A stretch of 64,000 nucleotides of DNA from NCBI RefSeq assembly GCF_001426345.1, contig NZ_LMEM01000015.1, positions 108,897-172,896 on the forward strand. The letters run 5' to 3'. This document shows, one piece after another, positions 51,873 to 61,380 of the stretch. The notes beneath the pieces were generated by a model. It made no database searches. It was not told where the DNA came from and worked only from the letters and a program-made list of their open reading frames with translations. Numbering within the stretch: the first letter of the stretch is position 1; the number at the start of each line of letters is the position of its first letter. The position numbers were made by a program, and so were the translations under genes. Origin of the DNA: Devosia sp. Root436. Lineage in GTDB: Bacteria > Pseudomonadota > Alphaproteobacteria > Rhizobiales > Devosiaceae.

Positions 51873-54512
51873 ATGCGCACCGAAACCGAACACACCATCT
51901 TTCTCAAGGACTACACACCGAGCCCGTACCGGATCGTGTCAGTAGACCTGGATTTCAAGATCGGCGCCGACAATACGCGGGTGCGGGCGCAACTGACGGT
52001 GGAGCCGCGCGAGGGCACCGAGCCGGGCACGCCGCTGGTGCTTGATGGCGACGAGCTGAACCTGAGCTCCATCGCCATCGACGGGCTGCCGCTGGCGCTT
52101 TCGGCCTATGCCACCGATGCCAATGGCCTCACCGTGGTCCAGCCGCCTTTGCGCCGCTTCGTGCTGGAAACCGAAGTCACCATCCAGCCCGAGGGCAATA
52201 CCAAGCTGATGGGGCTTTATCGCTCCAGCGGCACCTGGTGCACGCAATGCGAGCCCGAGGGCTTCCGGCGTATCACCTACTATCTCGACCGGCCGGACAA
52301 CCTGGCGGTGTTCAAGGTGCGGATGACGGCGCCGCGCGACCTGGCGCCGGTGCTGCTGGCCAATGGCAATCTGATCGACAAAGGCGATGCCGGCGACGGG
52401 CTGCATTATGCCGTGTGGGAAGACCCCTTCCCCAAGCCGGCCTATCTGTTCGCGCTGGTAGCGGGGGATCTGGGCTCGATATCGGACAGCTTCACCACCG
52501 CCTCCGGCCGCAAAGTGGCCCTCGCCATCTATTGCGAGCATGGCAAGGAGAACCAGTGCCTCTGGGCCATGGACAGCCTCAAGCGCTCGATGGCCTGGGA
52601 CGAACGCCGCTTCGGCCGCGAATACGATCTCGACGTGTTCAACATCGTGGCCGTCAGCGACTTCAACTTCGGGGCGATGGAAAACAAGGGCCTCAATATC
52701 TTCAACGACCGGCTGGTCTTTGCCCAGCCGGACACTGCCACCGACGCTAATTATGACGGCATCGAGCGGGTCATCGCCCATGAATATTTCCACAACTGGA
52801 CCGGCAACCGCATCACCTGCCGCGACTGGTTCCAGCTCTGCCTCAAGGAAGGGCTGACGGTCTATCGCGACCAGGAATTCACCAGCGACGAGCGCAGCCG
52901 GGCGGTGAAACGCATTTCGGACGTGGTGACCTTGCGCTCGGCGCAGTTCCCCGAGGATGGTGGGCCGCTGGCCCATCCGCCGCGGCCGGACCAGTATCGC
53001 GAGATCAACAACTTCTACACGACCACGGTTTACGAAAAGGGCGCCGAAATCGTGCGCATGCTGGCGACGCTGCTGGGCGAAGCCGGCTTCCGCAAGGGCA
53101 TGGACCTCTATTTCGAGCGGCATGACGGGGAAGCCACGACCATCGAGGCATTCCTCGCCGTCTTTGCCGAGGCCAACGATATCGACCTCGACCAGTTCAA
53201 GACCTGGTACCTGCAGGCGGGCACGCCGCGGCTTGACGTGGCCGAGCACTACGACGCCGACAAGCAGACCTATACGCTCAAGCTCAAGCAGGAGACCCTG
53301 CCGACGCCGGGGCAGCCGACCAAGGCGCCGCTGGTGCTGCCGATCAAGTTCGGGCTGATCGGCCCCAATGGCAGCCCGATGGGCTGGAGCGGGGTCAGCG
53401 GCGCCGAAGTGCGCGACGAGATGATCGTGCTCAAGGATGGCGCCGCCGAGGTGACCTTTACCGGCATTCCCAGCCGGCCGGTGCCGTCGCTGCTGCGCGG
53501 CTTTTCGGCCCCGGTAATCCTCGAAACCGGCGCGAGCCAGGACGACCAGTTGTTCCTCGCGCGGCATGACAGCGATCCGTTCAACCGCTGGCAGGCCCTG
53601 CAGGATGTCGGCATGGCGCTGGCCGTCGATGCGGTGCAGGGCAAGCCGTGGAGCGATGCGGCCGTGGCGGCACTGAGCCAGGCCATGGGCGACACGCTGG
53701 CCAGCGATACCCTGGAGAACGCCTTCAAAGCCCTGGCTTTGGCATTGCCGGACGAGCAGCTGATCGGCCGCACTATCGGCAAGGATATCGACCCCGACGC
53801 AATCCATGCCGTGCGCAACAGGCTGCTGCGGGCGGTATTCGAACCGCTGGCCCGGCCGATGCTCGCTACCTATAACGCGCTGGCCAGCACCGCCCCCTAT
53901 GCACCAGATCCGGCCAGCACCGGCCGTCGCGCCTTGCGCAACCGTATGCTGAGTCTGCTCATCGCCAGTGAAGCCTCCGGCGCTGCGCTGCTGGCGGCCC
54001 AGCAGTATGACGGGGCGAGCAACATGACCGACCGGCTGGCCGCCCTTTCGGCCAGCGTCTACGGCACGACCGAGCTTGCACCCCGCCTGCTGGCCGACTT
54101 CCGGACCAGGTTCGCCGGCGATCCGCTGGTGCTGGACAAGTGGCTGAGCGTGACGGCGGCGGCGCCACGCGATGGTGTGGTGGAGGACATGAAGGCGATC
54201 CTGGCCGATCCGGCTTTCCCCCGCACCAACCCCAACCGGCTGCGCTCGCTGGTGGGCACGTTCGTCATGAACAACCCGACGCAGTTCGCCCGCGCCGACG
54301 GCGCCGGCTTCCGTTTCGTGGCCGATTTCGTCACCGAGATCGACAAGGTCAATCCGCAGGTGGCGGCACGGGTGCTGACCGGGTTCCGCATCTGGCCGAT
54401 GCTGGAAAGCACCCGCCGCGAGGCGGCCAAGGCTGCGCTGACGGGCCTCTCCGCCAGTGGCATGCTGAGCCGGAACACCGCTGACATCCTGACACGCATG
54501 CTGGCGGGATAA
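51873..54512 (+). CDS. pepN: Aminopeptidase N (M1 zinc metallopeptidase)
   Basis: PepN removes N-terminal residues from peptides in the cytoplasm. The 879-residue length matches the long alanyl-aminopeptidase group. GAMENKG (about 266) binds the peptide N terminus, HEYFHNWTGN (302-311) with the downstream Glu of LKEGLTVYRDQE binds zinc, and TTTVYEKGAEIVRM carries the stabilising Tyr. YRSSGTWCTQCEPEGFRRIT near residue 115 is typical. The ATG at 51873 starts MRTETEHTIFLKDY; the upstream open frame has no family similarity. Confidence 0.95.
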   Translation: MRTETEHTIFLKDYTPSPYRIVSVDLDFKIGADNTRVRAQLTVEPREGTEPGTPLVLDGDELNLSSIAIDGLPLALSAYATDANGLTVVQPPLRRFVLETEVTIQPEGNTKLMGLYRSSGTWCTQCEPEGFRRITYYLDRPDNLAVFKVRMTAPRDLAPVLLANGNLIDKGDAGDGLHYAVWEDPFPKPAYLFALVAGDLGSISDSFTTASGRKVALAIYCEHGKENQCLWAMDSLKRSMAWDERRFGREYDLDVFNIVAVSDFNFGAMENKGLNIFNDRLVFAQPDTATDANYDGIERVIAHEYFHNWTGNRITCRDWFQLCLKEGLTVYRDQEFTSDERSRAVKRISDVVTLRSAQFPEDGGPLAHPPRPDQYREINNFYTTTVYEKGAEIVRMLATLLGEAGFRKGMDLYFERHDGEATTIEAFLAVFAEANDIDLDQFKTWYLQAGTPRLDVAEHYDADKQTYTLKLKQETLPTPGQPTKAPLVLPIKFGLIGPNGSPMGWSGVSGAEVRDEMIVLKDGAAEVTFTGIPSRPVPSLLRGFSAPVILETGASQDDQLFLARHDSDPFNRWQALQDVGMALAVDAVQGKPWSDAAVAALSQAMGDTLASDTLENAFKALALALPDEQLIGRTIGKDIDPDAIHAVRNRLLRAVFEPLARPMLATYNALASTAPYAPDPASTGRRALRNRMLSLLIASEASGAALLAAQQYDGASNMTDRLAALSASVYGTTELAPRLLADFRTRFAGDPLVLDKWLSVTAAAPRDGVVEDMKAILADPAFPRTNPNRLRSLVGTFVMNNPTQFARADGAGFRFVADFVTEIDKVNPQVAARVLTGFRIWPMLESTRREAAKAALTGLSASGMLSRNTADILTRMLAG

Positions 54513-54551
54513 GGCCGCCCTGCCCGGCGCCCTAAACCTCCACCATTGTTA

Positions 54552-54646
54552 GAAGAATTTTTCTTCACCGCTAAGTGATTCTGACGACTCGCGATTTTGC
54601 AGAACGCCCCTCCGGGCCACCGGAAGGGGGTCTGGACAGGCGAGTC
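54552..54646 (+). terminator. Hairpins between pepN and histidine kinase
   Basis: GAAGAA-TTT-TTCTTC (54552-54566) is a small AT-rich hairpin. GACTCGC/GCGAGTC (54586-54592 and 54640-54646) enclose a second CCCCTCCGG/CCGGAAGGGG hairpin. They may end the pepN transcript, but no clear U-tract follows. Confidence 0.35.
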
Positions 54647-54716
54647 GGGGTGATTCATTGTTTGTTAAAGGGCAAATCGGGCGGGCTGCTACAGCCTTAC
54701 AGATCGGGAGAATTAT

Positions 54717-56366
54717 ATGTGGTCGGCGGAGGCATCCGGCGCCAGCGTTACCGGATTCGGCGCTGGCAAGGTTCGGGCGGGTTTGCGCCGCCCGGTGAGC
54801 GGGGGGCAAATGCCCTCGACGCAGCCGTTCCGCATCAGCTTTTCCCCGATCACCATCGCCGTGGTACTCACCGCCCTGACGGCCGCCACTTTGTTCGTGG
54901 TCTATGACACAGTCCGCACCTTCGATGATGCCCGCCACGAGCTCTCCATTGTCGGTCATGTGCTGGCGTCGGAAATCGAAGGCATGGCGCCGGAAGCGGC
55001 CAGCGCGGTCGTCAACGCCTCCAGCCAGCGTTTCCCCGTCGTCGCCCGCGCCAGCCTGCTGGCGCCATCGACGGCGCCGGGCAATGCCCTGACCAGTCAA
55101 TGGATACCGGCAACGCCGCACGGCGTGCTGTCGCTCGAAACCGAGCAGACCCGTGCCTGGTCCGGTATCGGCCAGCGGGGCGCGGCGGCGTTCGGGCTGG
55201 TGGGCCTGATCGTGCTGCTGGCGGCGCGGCGGCGACGTAACGACATGCCCGACATGGTGCAGCGCCACAATTACCGCACGCTGGCAGCCGCGATCCCGAT
55301 GGGTGTCGCCTGCTGGACCAAGAGCGGCAAGCTCATCGTCTGCAATGAGCAATATCGGAGCCGGCTCGATATCGGCCTCGGCACCAGCTATCCCGACGCG
55401 GTGAAACGGCTGACCATGGGCGGCTACATCAAGCTGGTGAACGAGGACGACGGCAACAAGGTGGTGGAGCTGCACCGCGAAGACGGCTCCTGCCTGCTGA
55501 TCGATGAAAGGCCGCTGGGCGACGGGGCCATCATGACGCTGATCAGCGACGTGACCGAGGCCAGGAAGACCGACACCATGCTCCACGCCATACGACAGGA
55601 GCAACGCCTGCTGGCCCGGCGCTACCATGAGGAAAAGCTCAAGGCAGAGGCCGCCAGCCGCTCCAAGACCAATTTCCTCGCCCATCTCAGCCACGATATC
55701 CGCACCCCGCTCAACCACATCATCGGCTTTGCCGAGCTGATGCGGCACCAGACCTATGGACCGCTGGGCGATGCGCGCTATGCGGATTATGTGCAGTCGA
55801 TCAAGAGCTCGGGCGAACACCTGCTGGCGTCGTTTGCCACCATTCTCGATCTTGTCGAACTCGAAAGCGGGCAGAAGCCGCTGCGCAGCGAGCCGGTTTC
55901 CATCGATGACCTGCTCGATGCCACCATGCAGCGCTTCCAGGCCCAGGCGTCGCGGGCGGGTGTGCTCTTCATGCTCGGCGAGCCCTGTGCGGCCGTGGTG
56001 AACGGCGACCGGCTGGGCCTCTCCCGCATGGTCGCCAATATTGTCGAAAACGCCCTGCGCTTCACGCCATCGGGCGGCAAGGTGGCGCTCAACGCCTTCG
56101 CCGCGCGCGATGGCGTGGTCATCGAGATCACCGATACCGGCATGGGCATGGGCGAGGAACGGCTGGCGAGCCTGTCGCAGCCCTTTGCGCTGGGCGATTC
56201 CACCTTTACCCGCGAAGGCATAGGGCCGGGCCTGGGTATTTCCATCTCCCGCGCCATAGCCGAGCTGAGCGGGGGAAACCTGGCTATCGACTCCAGTCCG
56301 TCACTGGGCACGACCGTCGCGATTTCGCTCCCCTTGCCCGCATCGGAAACCATGAAAGCGGCCTGA
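54717..56366 (+). CDS. PAS-type membrane sensor histidine kinase
   Basis: This 549-residue kinase has two N-terminal membrane helices (about 42-62 and 155-172) around a short periplasmic part, then a PAS-like domain (YRTLAAAIPMGVACWTKSGK). HisKA follows, with LAHLSHDIRTPLNHIIGFAE (His near 326), then HATPase_c (NIVENALRF, ITDTGMGMG, GPGLGISISRAIA). The layout recalls PleC/DivJ-type kinases. No response regulator is adjacent. GGGAG precedes the ATG by 6 nt. A small open frame starts 1 bp after its stop. Confidence 0.9.
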   Translation: MWSAEASGASVTGFGAGKVRAGLRRPVSGGQMPSTQPFRISFSPITIAVVLTALTAATLFVVYDTVRTFDDARHELSIVGHVLASEIEGMAPEAASAVVNASSQRFPVVARASLLAPSTAPGNALTSQWIPATPHGVLSLETEQTRAWSGIGQRGAAAFGLVGLIVLLAARRRRNDMPDMVQRHNYRTLAAAIPMGVACWTKSGKLIVCNEQYRSRLDIGLGTSYPDAVKRLTMGGYIKLVNEDDGNKVVELHREDGSCLLIDERPLGDGAIMTLISDVTEARKTDTMLHAIRQEQRLLARRYHEEKLKAEAASRSKTNFLAHLSHDIRTPLNHIIGFAELMRHQTYGPLGDARYADYVQSIKSSGEHLLASFATILDLVELESGQKPLRSEPVSIDDLLDATMQRFQAQASRAGVLFMLGEPCAAVVNGDRLGLSRMVANIVENALRFTPSGGKVALNAFAARDGVVIEITDTGMGMGEERLASLSQPFALGDSTFTREGIGPGLGISISRAIAELSGGNLAIDSSPSLGTTVAISLPLPASETMKAA

Positions 56367-56367
56367 C

Positions 56368-56538
56368 ATGATCAACCGGGATTGGCACGAAACGCACCGC
56401 ATGCCCAGGAATGCCAATATCGACCAGCGCATCGAATGGCATATCGAGCATGCCGAACAATGCGGCGGACCGAGACCTAGTCCGGCGATCCAAGCCAGCG
56501 TTCGGCCGCTTCTGCCGTATCCGTCGGATTGGAATTGA
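56368..56538 (+). CDS. Small hypothetical protein (56 aa)
   Basis: An ATG 1 bp after the kinase stop opens a 56-codon frame beginning MINRDWHETHRMPRNANIDQ, followed by RIEWHIEHAEQCGG. The HRMP..A..DQRI.WH..HA..C pattern is what I expect of a short conserved alphaproteobacterial protein of unknown function (recalled, not checked). The C-terminal part after CGG looks less conserved. It overlaps the convergent 131-residue gene by 62 bp. Expression with the kinase is likely. Confidence 0.5.
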   Translation: MINRDWHETHRMPRNANIDQRIEWHIEHAEQCGGPRPSPAIQASVRPLLPYPSDWN

Positions 56539-56872
56539 AGGCAATCCTGGCGCCCGGCGCGAGCGTGTGGACCAGGTTGATCACCTTCTCGAAAAGCAGC
56601 AGCAGTTCGGGTGGCTCCCGCAATCCCGCACCGATAACCACGCAGTCGAACGACTTCGACCGCAGCGCCTTTTCGACGACCCGTTCGGCCGTGTCGCCGA
56701 GGTCGATAAGGCAGCTCTCGACGTCGTAGCCGAATTCAGCGATGCGATTGATCTGCGCATCGAGATAGGCCCGCACAACGTCTGCAGTAAAGCCAGGCAT
56801 GGTGCTGAGATCGACGAAGGCTGGGTCGATCCCGATCGCCAGAACCGATTTTGGCGTGTTCTGCTGCACCAT
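56477..56872 (-). CDS. Conserved hypothetical protein (131 aa)
   Basis: This small protein reads KSVLAIGIDPAFVDLSTMPG, then YDVESCLIDLGDTAERVVEK, FDCVVIGAGLREPPELLLLF and NLVHTLAPGARIAFNSNPTD. Strand-helix alternation suggests a Rossmann-like or receiver-like fold, but I recognise no catalytic motif. It follows glnE with no gap (its ATG directly abuts the glnE stop), so the two share a transcript. Function unknown. The ribosome-binding site lies inside the glnE end. Confidence 0.8.
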   Translation of the reverse strand: MVQQNTPKSVLAIGIDPAFVDLSTMPGFTADVVRAYLDAQINRIAEFGYDVESCLIDLGDTAERVVEKALRSKSFDCVVIGAGLREPPELLLLFEKVINLVHTLAPGARIAFNSNPTDTAEAAERWLGSPD

Positions 56873-59755
56873 CTACAACCTCCGCGCCTTTTCATACCAT
56901 TTTGCAGCGGCAGCGCTGACTTCGCCGCGCATCTGCACCAGGTCGAGTTCCAGCCGCACAAAATCGGGATAGTGCGTCAGGCTCGCCAGCAATTCCTTGA
57001 AAGCACCGGTCCAGGCTTCGTCCTTGAAGGGGCTGATCAGGGCCGAACTCATGACCTGCAGCACCGTTGCATAAATCGCATGGATTTCCGCCAGCCGCGC
57101 GCCCTCCGGCACCAGCCCGGCTTCGGCCAGGCGGGCGAGCACGCGGACCGTGGGCGCCTGCGGCAGGCCAATGGTGGCGCCGGCCACCAATTGAGCAGAC
57201 TGGGCGATGAATTCGAGATCGACCAGTCCGCCTTCGGCGAGCTTGAGATCGAAGGGGTGGCGGGCCGGCCTTTCCCTGGCCATCAGCGCACGCATCGAAA
57301 CGACATCGTCGATGGTCTTGGGCACGTCACGGGCACGTTCCATCACCTGGGCAATGGCAGCATCGACCTCGGCGCCAAAGGCGTTGTCGGCGGCGATGAC
57401 GCGGGCACGGCTCAGCGCCAGGTGTTCCCAGGTCCAGGCATTGTCGCGGTGATAGGCGCGGAAGCCGGAAAGGCTGGTGGCCAGCGGGCCGGCATTGCCC
57501 GAGGGCCGCAGCCGCATATCGGCCTCGTAGAGCACGCCTTCGGCAGTCGGCGAGGTCACCGCTGCGACGAGGCGCTGGGTCAGGCGCGTATAATAGTGGT
57601 TGGTGGTCAGCGGCTTGTCGCCGTCGGATTCCGCATCGGGGGCATCGTAGAGCAGGATAAAATCGAGGTCCGACGTCACCGTCATCTCGCGGCTGGCCAT
57701 CTTGCCGAAGGCCAGCAGGGCGACGCGCCCGCCAGCAAGCTGGCCGTGGCGGCGCTCGAATTCGGTGCGGACGCTGCCGAACAGGCGATTGACCAGCGTT
57801 TCGGCCAGGGCGGCGAACTGCTCGCCCGCCCCCGCCGCGCTGACCGTGCCCGAAAGCAGGCCGGCAGCGATGAGGAATTTCTGCTCCTGCCCGATGATGC
57901 GGGCGCGGTCGATGACCTCCTCGTAGGACCGTGACTCGGCCAGGAACGCATCGACCTTGGCCACCAGCACATCGCGATGGGTGATTTCGTTGGCGAAAGC
58001 CGGATCGATCAGGCCGTCCATGACATGGGCGCGATGGATCACCGCCTCGGACATGCGCGGCGCCGAGGCCATCAGTTGGACCAGCAATGTGCGCAGGTCG
58101 GGATGGGTGCGCAGCAGCGCGAAAAGCTGTACGCCGGACGGCAGGCGAGACAGGAAATCATCGAACTTCGCCAGGGCTTCATCGGCATTGCCGGCGCCGC
58201 CCAGCGTATTCAGCAAAGCGGGCAGCAATTCGGTCAGATGCGCCCGGGCGGCGGCGGCGCGGGTGGCGGCATAGCTGCCATAGTGCCACTTGCGCACCAT
58301 TTCGATGGCCTTGGACGGGTCGGCAAAGCCCATGGCGGACAGCGTCTCGACCGTGCCGGGATCGTCGTCATTGCCGGTGAAAACCAGATTGCCCTCACCG
58401 CTGCCCAGTGTCTCGCCTTCGGTGAACAGTTCTGAGTAATAGCCCACTACGCGCTCCAGGGCCGCGCGATAGCTGGTTTCGAAGGCCCGCAGGTCGGGCT
58501 CGCCCATCAGCCGTCCGATGATGGCCACCTCTTCGGCCGAGGCCGGCATGATATGGGTCTGCTCGTCGCGCAGCATCTGCAGCCGGTTCTCGACGCCGCG
58601 CAGATACCAATAGGTCTGCGTCAGCTCGGTGGCCGCTTTCGGGGTGATCCAGTTGGCGTCGGCCAAGGCCGCCAGCGCATGTGCCGTGGGCTTGACGCGC
58701 AGGGTCTTGTCGCGGCCACCGGCGATCAATTGCTGGGTCTGGGTGAAGAACTCGATCTCGCGGATGCCGCCGCGGCCGAGCTTGACGTTATGGCCCTCGA
58801 CGCGGATATCGCCGACATTCTTGGCGATGTTGATCTGCCGCTTCATGGCCTGGATATCAGCGATGGTGGCGAAGTCGAGATGCTTGCGCCAGACATAGGG
58901 CGCCATCTCGCGCAGGAAGGCCTCGCCCACCTGAAGGTCACCGGCGCAGGCGCGGGCCTTGATCCAGGCGGCGCGTTCCCAGTTCTGGCCGCGGCTTTCG
59001 TAATAGGCCAGAGCCGCGTCGAAAGAGATGGCGACGGGGGTCGAGCCGGGATCGGGGCGCAGCCGCAGGTCGGTGCGGAACACATAGCCATGCGCCTGCC
59101 GGTCTTCCATCAGCGCGACCAGCCGCTGCACCATGCGCGAATAGACCTTGGTCGCCTCGGACGGATCGGCGAGCACGCCCCTGTCGGGATCGTAGAAGGC
59201 TACGATGTCGATATCGGACGAATAGTTGAGCTCCTGCCCGCCATGCTTGCCCAGGGCGAAGATGGCGAGGCCCGATCGGGCGGCAGTCGCCTCGGCAGCG
59301 GGAATGGCCAGCAGCCCCTTTTCGGCGGCCTGGCGCATCAACAGGTTCAGTGCCGCATCGAGCGCCGCATCGGCGAGATCCGACAGGGCAGCGGTGGATT
59401 GGGCAGTCGTCCAGGCGCCACCGGTTTCGGCTATGGCGGCCAGCAGCGCCGTGCGGCCCTTGGCGATGCGCAATACCGGGGCCAGCGCTTCCTCACTGGA
59501 TGCGGTGCCGCCGAGGGTCTCGACGATATCGATGATGTCGGCAAAGGCGCCGTCCGCCGTATCGGCGAGGGTGGCGACCAGCCATTCGGCGTTCTCCTGC
59601 GCCAGCGCCAGCAGATAGGGCGCCGATTCGAGCAGCGAGCCGACAGTGGGCCTAGCGGCGGAAAGCGCCGCCCGCTGGTCCGACGGGAGTTCAGCCAGCC
59701 AGGCATCGAAAAACGGCGTCGATATGGGCGGCAGGGCGGAGAGCTTGATGGCCAT
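56873..59755 (-). CDS. glnE: Bifunctional glutamine synthetase adenylyltransferase/adenylyl-removing enzyme
   Basis: GlnE adds AMP to glutamine synthetase and removes it, tuning nitrogen assimilation through PII. The 960 residues fit. The removing domain has GGQELNYSSDIDIVAFYD (about 180) and the adding domain has MASREMTVTSDLDFILLYD (about 690); both keep the paired Asp of nucleotidyl transferases. GRGGIREIEFFTQTQQL and GGLVDLEFIAQSAQLV are the repeated signatures. I chose ATG 59755 (MAIKLSALPP). The open frame upstream is repeat sequence. It follows the feuQ-like kinase gene. Confidence 0.95.
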   Translation of the reverse strand: MAIKLSALPPISTPFFDAWLAELPSDQRAALSAARPTVGSLLESAPYLLALAQENAEWLVATLADTADGAFADIIDIVETLGGTASSEEALAPVLRIAKGRTALLAAIAETGGAWTTAQSTAALSDLADAALDAALNLLMRQAAEKGLLAIPAAEATAARSGLAIFALGKHGGQELNYSSDIDIVAFYDPDRGVLADPSEATKVYSRMVQRLVALMEDRQAHGYVFRTDLRLRPDPGSTPVAISFDAALAYYESRGQNWERAAWIKARACAGDLQVGEAFLREMAPYVWRKHLDFATIADIQAMKRQINIAKNVGDIRVEGHNVKLGRGGIREIEFFTQTQQLIAGGRDKTLRVKPTAHALAALADANWITPKAATELTQTYWYLRGVENRLQMLRDEQTHIMPASAEEVAIIGRLMGEPDLRAFETSYRAALERVVGYYSELFTEGETLGSGEGNLVFTGNDDDPGTVETLSAMGFADPSKAIEMVRKWHYGSYAATRAAAARAHLTELLPALLNTLGGAGNADEALAKFDDFLSRLPSGVQLFALLRTHPDLRTLLVQLMASAPRMSEAVIHRAHVMDGLIDPAFANEITHRDVLVAKVDAFLAESRSYEEVIDRARIIGQEQKFLIAAGLLSGTVSAAGAGEQFAALAETLVNRLFGSVRTEFERRHGQLAGGRVALLAFGKMASREMTVTSDLDFILLYDAPDAESDGDKPLTTNHYYTRLTQRLVAAVTSPTAEGVLYEADMRLRPSGNAGPLATSLSGFRAYHRDNAWTWEHLALSRARVIAADNAFGAEVDAAIAQVMERARDVPKTIDDVVSMRALMARERPARHPFDLKLAEGGLVDLEFIAQSAQLVAGATIGLPQAPTVRVLARLAEAGLVPEGARLAEIHAIYATVLQVMSSALISPFKDEAWTGAFKELLASLTHYPDFVRLELDLVQMRGEVSAAAAKWYEKARRL

Positions 59756-59812
59756 GAGCGAGGGATAGCTTGGCGGGAGGCGACGAGCAAGGTGGGCTTG
59801 CCACCACCTTCC

Positions 59813-59955
59813 ATTCTCCCCTTGAGGGAGAAGGTGCCCGAAGGGCGGATGAGGGGTTGCCTCCACGAACTCCGAAGCATGGGAGAGCGCAGCACCCCTC
59901 ACCCGGTTTTCCGCTGGACGCGGAAAACCACCCTCTCCCTCAAGGGGCGAGGGGA
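59813..59955. repeat. Intergenic palindromic repeat, family B, copy 2
   Basis: This is the same element as at 49551-49704, lying between the kinase and glnE. The left 45 bp are identical. The inner hairpin differs in sequence (GGTTTTCCGC/GCGGAAAACC) but sits at the same place, so stem pairing is kept while the bases change. It may act as an mRNA stabiliser or attenuator between the two genes. Confidence 0.8.
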
Positions 59956-59961
59956 AGAAGG

Positions 59962-61377
59962 TCAGGTGGGCAGATCGATCACTGCCCTTACCCCCGGCGC
60001 ATTATCCTCGATCCGGAATTCCCCGCCATGCAGCCGGGCCACCGCGTCCACCAGCGAAAGGCCGAGGCCCGAACCGTGCTCGGAGCGGCTTTTTTCCAGC
60101 CGCACGAAGCGCTCCAACACCCGCTTGCGATCGGCTTCGGGGATGCCCGGCCCGTTATCGGCCACCTCGATCAGCACGCGATCATTCTGCCGGCGCAGGC
60201 CGACGGTGATGCGCCCCTGCCCTTCCCCTTCAGGCTTGGCATATTTCACGGCATTTTCAAGCAGGTTGACCATGGCCTGGCCGATCAGCTCGCGATTGGC
60301 ATGCAGGTGCACATCCGCATCGATGCCGGTTTCCACCACGATGCCTTCGTCTTCCGCCACCGGCCCATAGAGCTCGGCCACATCGGCCACCACGGCGCTG
60401 ATATCGACATCGGCGAGCGCCCCGGAAGGCGCACCGGCCTCGGCGCGGGCGATCATCAGCAGCGCGTTGAAGGTCTGGATCAGGCGGTCACTCTCGGCGA
60501 TGGTGGTTTCCAGCGCCTGCTGGCGGGTCTGGTCGCTGGCCCCATCGCGCAAAGCTGTCTCGGCCTGGTTGCGCAGGCGGGTAAGCGGCGTCTTGAGATC
60601 GTGGGCGACATTGTCGGTGACCTCCTTGAGCCCCTGCAGCAACTGCTCGATGCGGTCGAGCATGGCGTTCAGATTGGTGGCCAGGCCATCGAATTCGTCG
60701 TTGCGCCGGGTCACCGGCACGCGCTCGCTGAGATTGCCCGACATGATCTTGGTCGAGGTATCGCGGATGGTGTCGATGCGCTTGAGCACGCGGCGGGCGG
60801 TGACGCCGCCGGCCACCACCGAGAACAGGATGATGCCGAGCACGCCGAACAGGAAGCTCTGCACGATGATGGCGGAAAAACCGCGACGCTCCACCACGTC
60901 ACGGCCCACGACAAGCCGCATGCCATTGCTGAGTTCGACCGAACGGACCACCGCAAAACCGGATCGCTCTGGCCCGTCGGGATCGGCATTCTCGGGCGGC
61001 GGATCGATGAAGGGATTGGCCCGCTCATAGTCGAAACTGTAGATGCCCGGCTCGATCAGCACATTGGCCGGTACATCGGTGACATTGCCGAGCAGGTATT
61101 GCCCCGTCGCGTCGCCGAGATAATAGACGCCCGGGCCCGGCGAGCGGGCAATGCGATCGACGGCAAAGGCCAAGGCGCGGATGCCCTGGTTGGCGTCGAT
61201 GCGCTGCAATACCCGCACCTCGCGGTCGATGTCATCGGCCTGCTGGCGCTGGATGGTGACGCTCGACTGCCAGGTGATGAAGGCCAGCAGCAGGATGGCG
61301 AAAATGGAGAAGATCAGGATGAAGGTCGCCGTCAGCCTGACCGTGGAGGTGCGCCAAAGTTGGGCGAAGCGGGTCAA
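59962..61377 (-). CDS. feuQ: Sensor histidine kinase (FeuQ-like)
   Basis: This 471-residue kinase has a first helix near residues 12-32, a periplasmic sensor domain, a second helix (about 175-198) and a HAMP linker (RRVLKRIDTIRDTSTKIMSG). HisKA is DNVAHDLKTPLTRLRNQAE (His near 259), and HATPase_c has NLLENAVKYA, VADNGPGIP and HGSGLGLSLVDAVARLHGG. Gene order with degP, the regulator and glnE matches the rhizobial feuPQ locus, which governs envelope and osmotic adaptation. The symbol rests on synteny. It lies 3 bp after the regulator gene. Confidence 0.88.
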   Translation of the reverse strand: MTRFAQLWRTSTVRLTATFILIFSIFAILLLAFITWQSSVTIQRQQADDIDREVRVLQRIDANQGIRALAFAVDRIARSPGPGVYYLGDATGQYLLGNVTDVPANVLIEPGIYSFDYERANPFIDPPPENADPDGPERSGFAVVRSVELSNGMRLVVGRDVVERRGFSAIIVQSFLFGVLGIILFSVVAGGVTARRVLKRIDTIRDTSTKIMSGNLSERVPVTRRNDEFDGLATNLNAMLDRIEQLLQGLKEVTDNVAHDLKTPLTRLRNQAETALRDGASDQTRQQALETTIAESDRLIQTFNALLMIARAEAGAPSGALADVDISAVVADVAELYGPVAEDEGIVVETGIDADVHLHANRELIGQAMVNLLENAVKYAKPEGEGQGRITVGLRRQNDRVLIEVADNGPGIPEADRKRVLERFVRLEKSRSEHGSGLGLSLVDAVARLHGGEFRIEDNAPGVRAVIDLPT

Positions 61378-61380
61378 TAT

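Noticed and set aside
59756..59902. Longer GlnE start
   Set aside because: The extra 49 residues come from translating the palindromic repeat.
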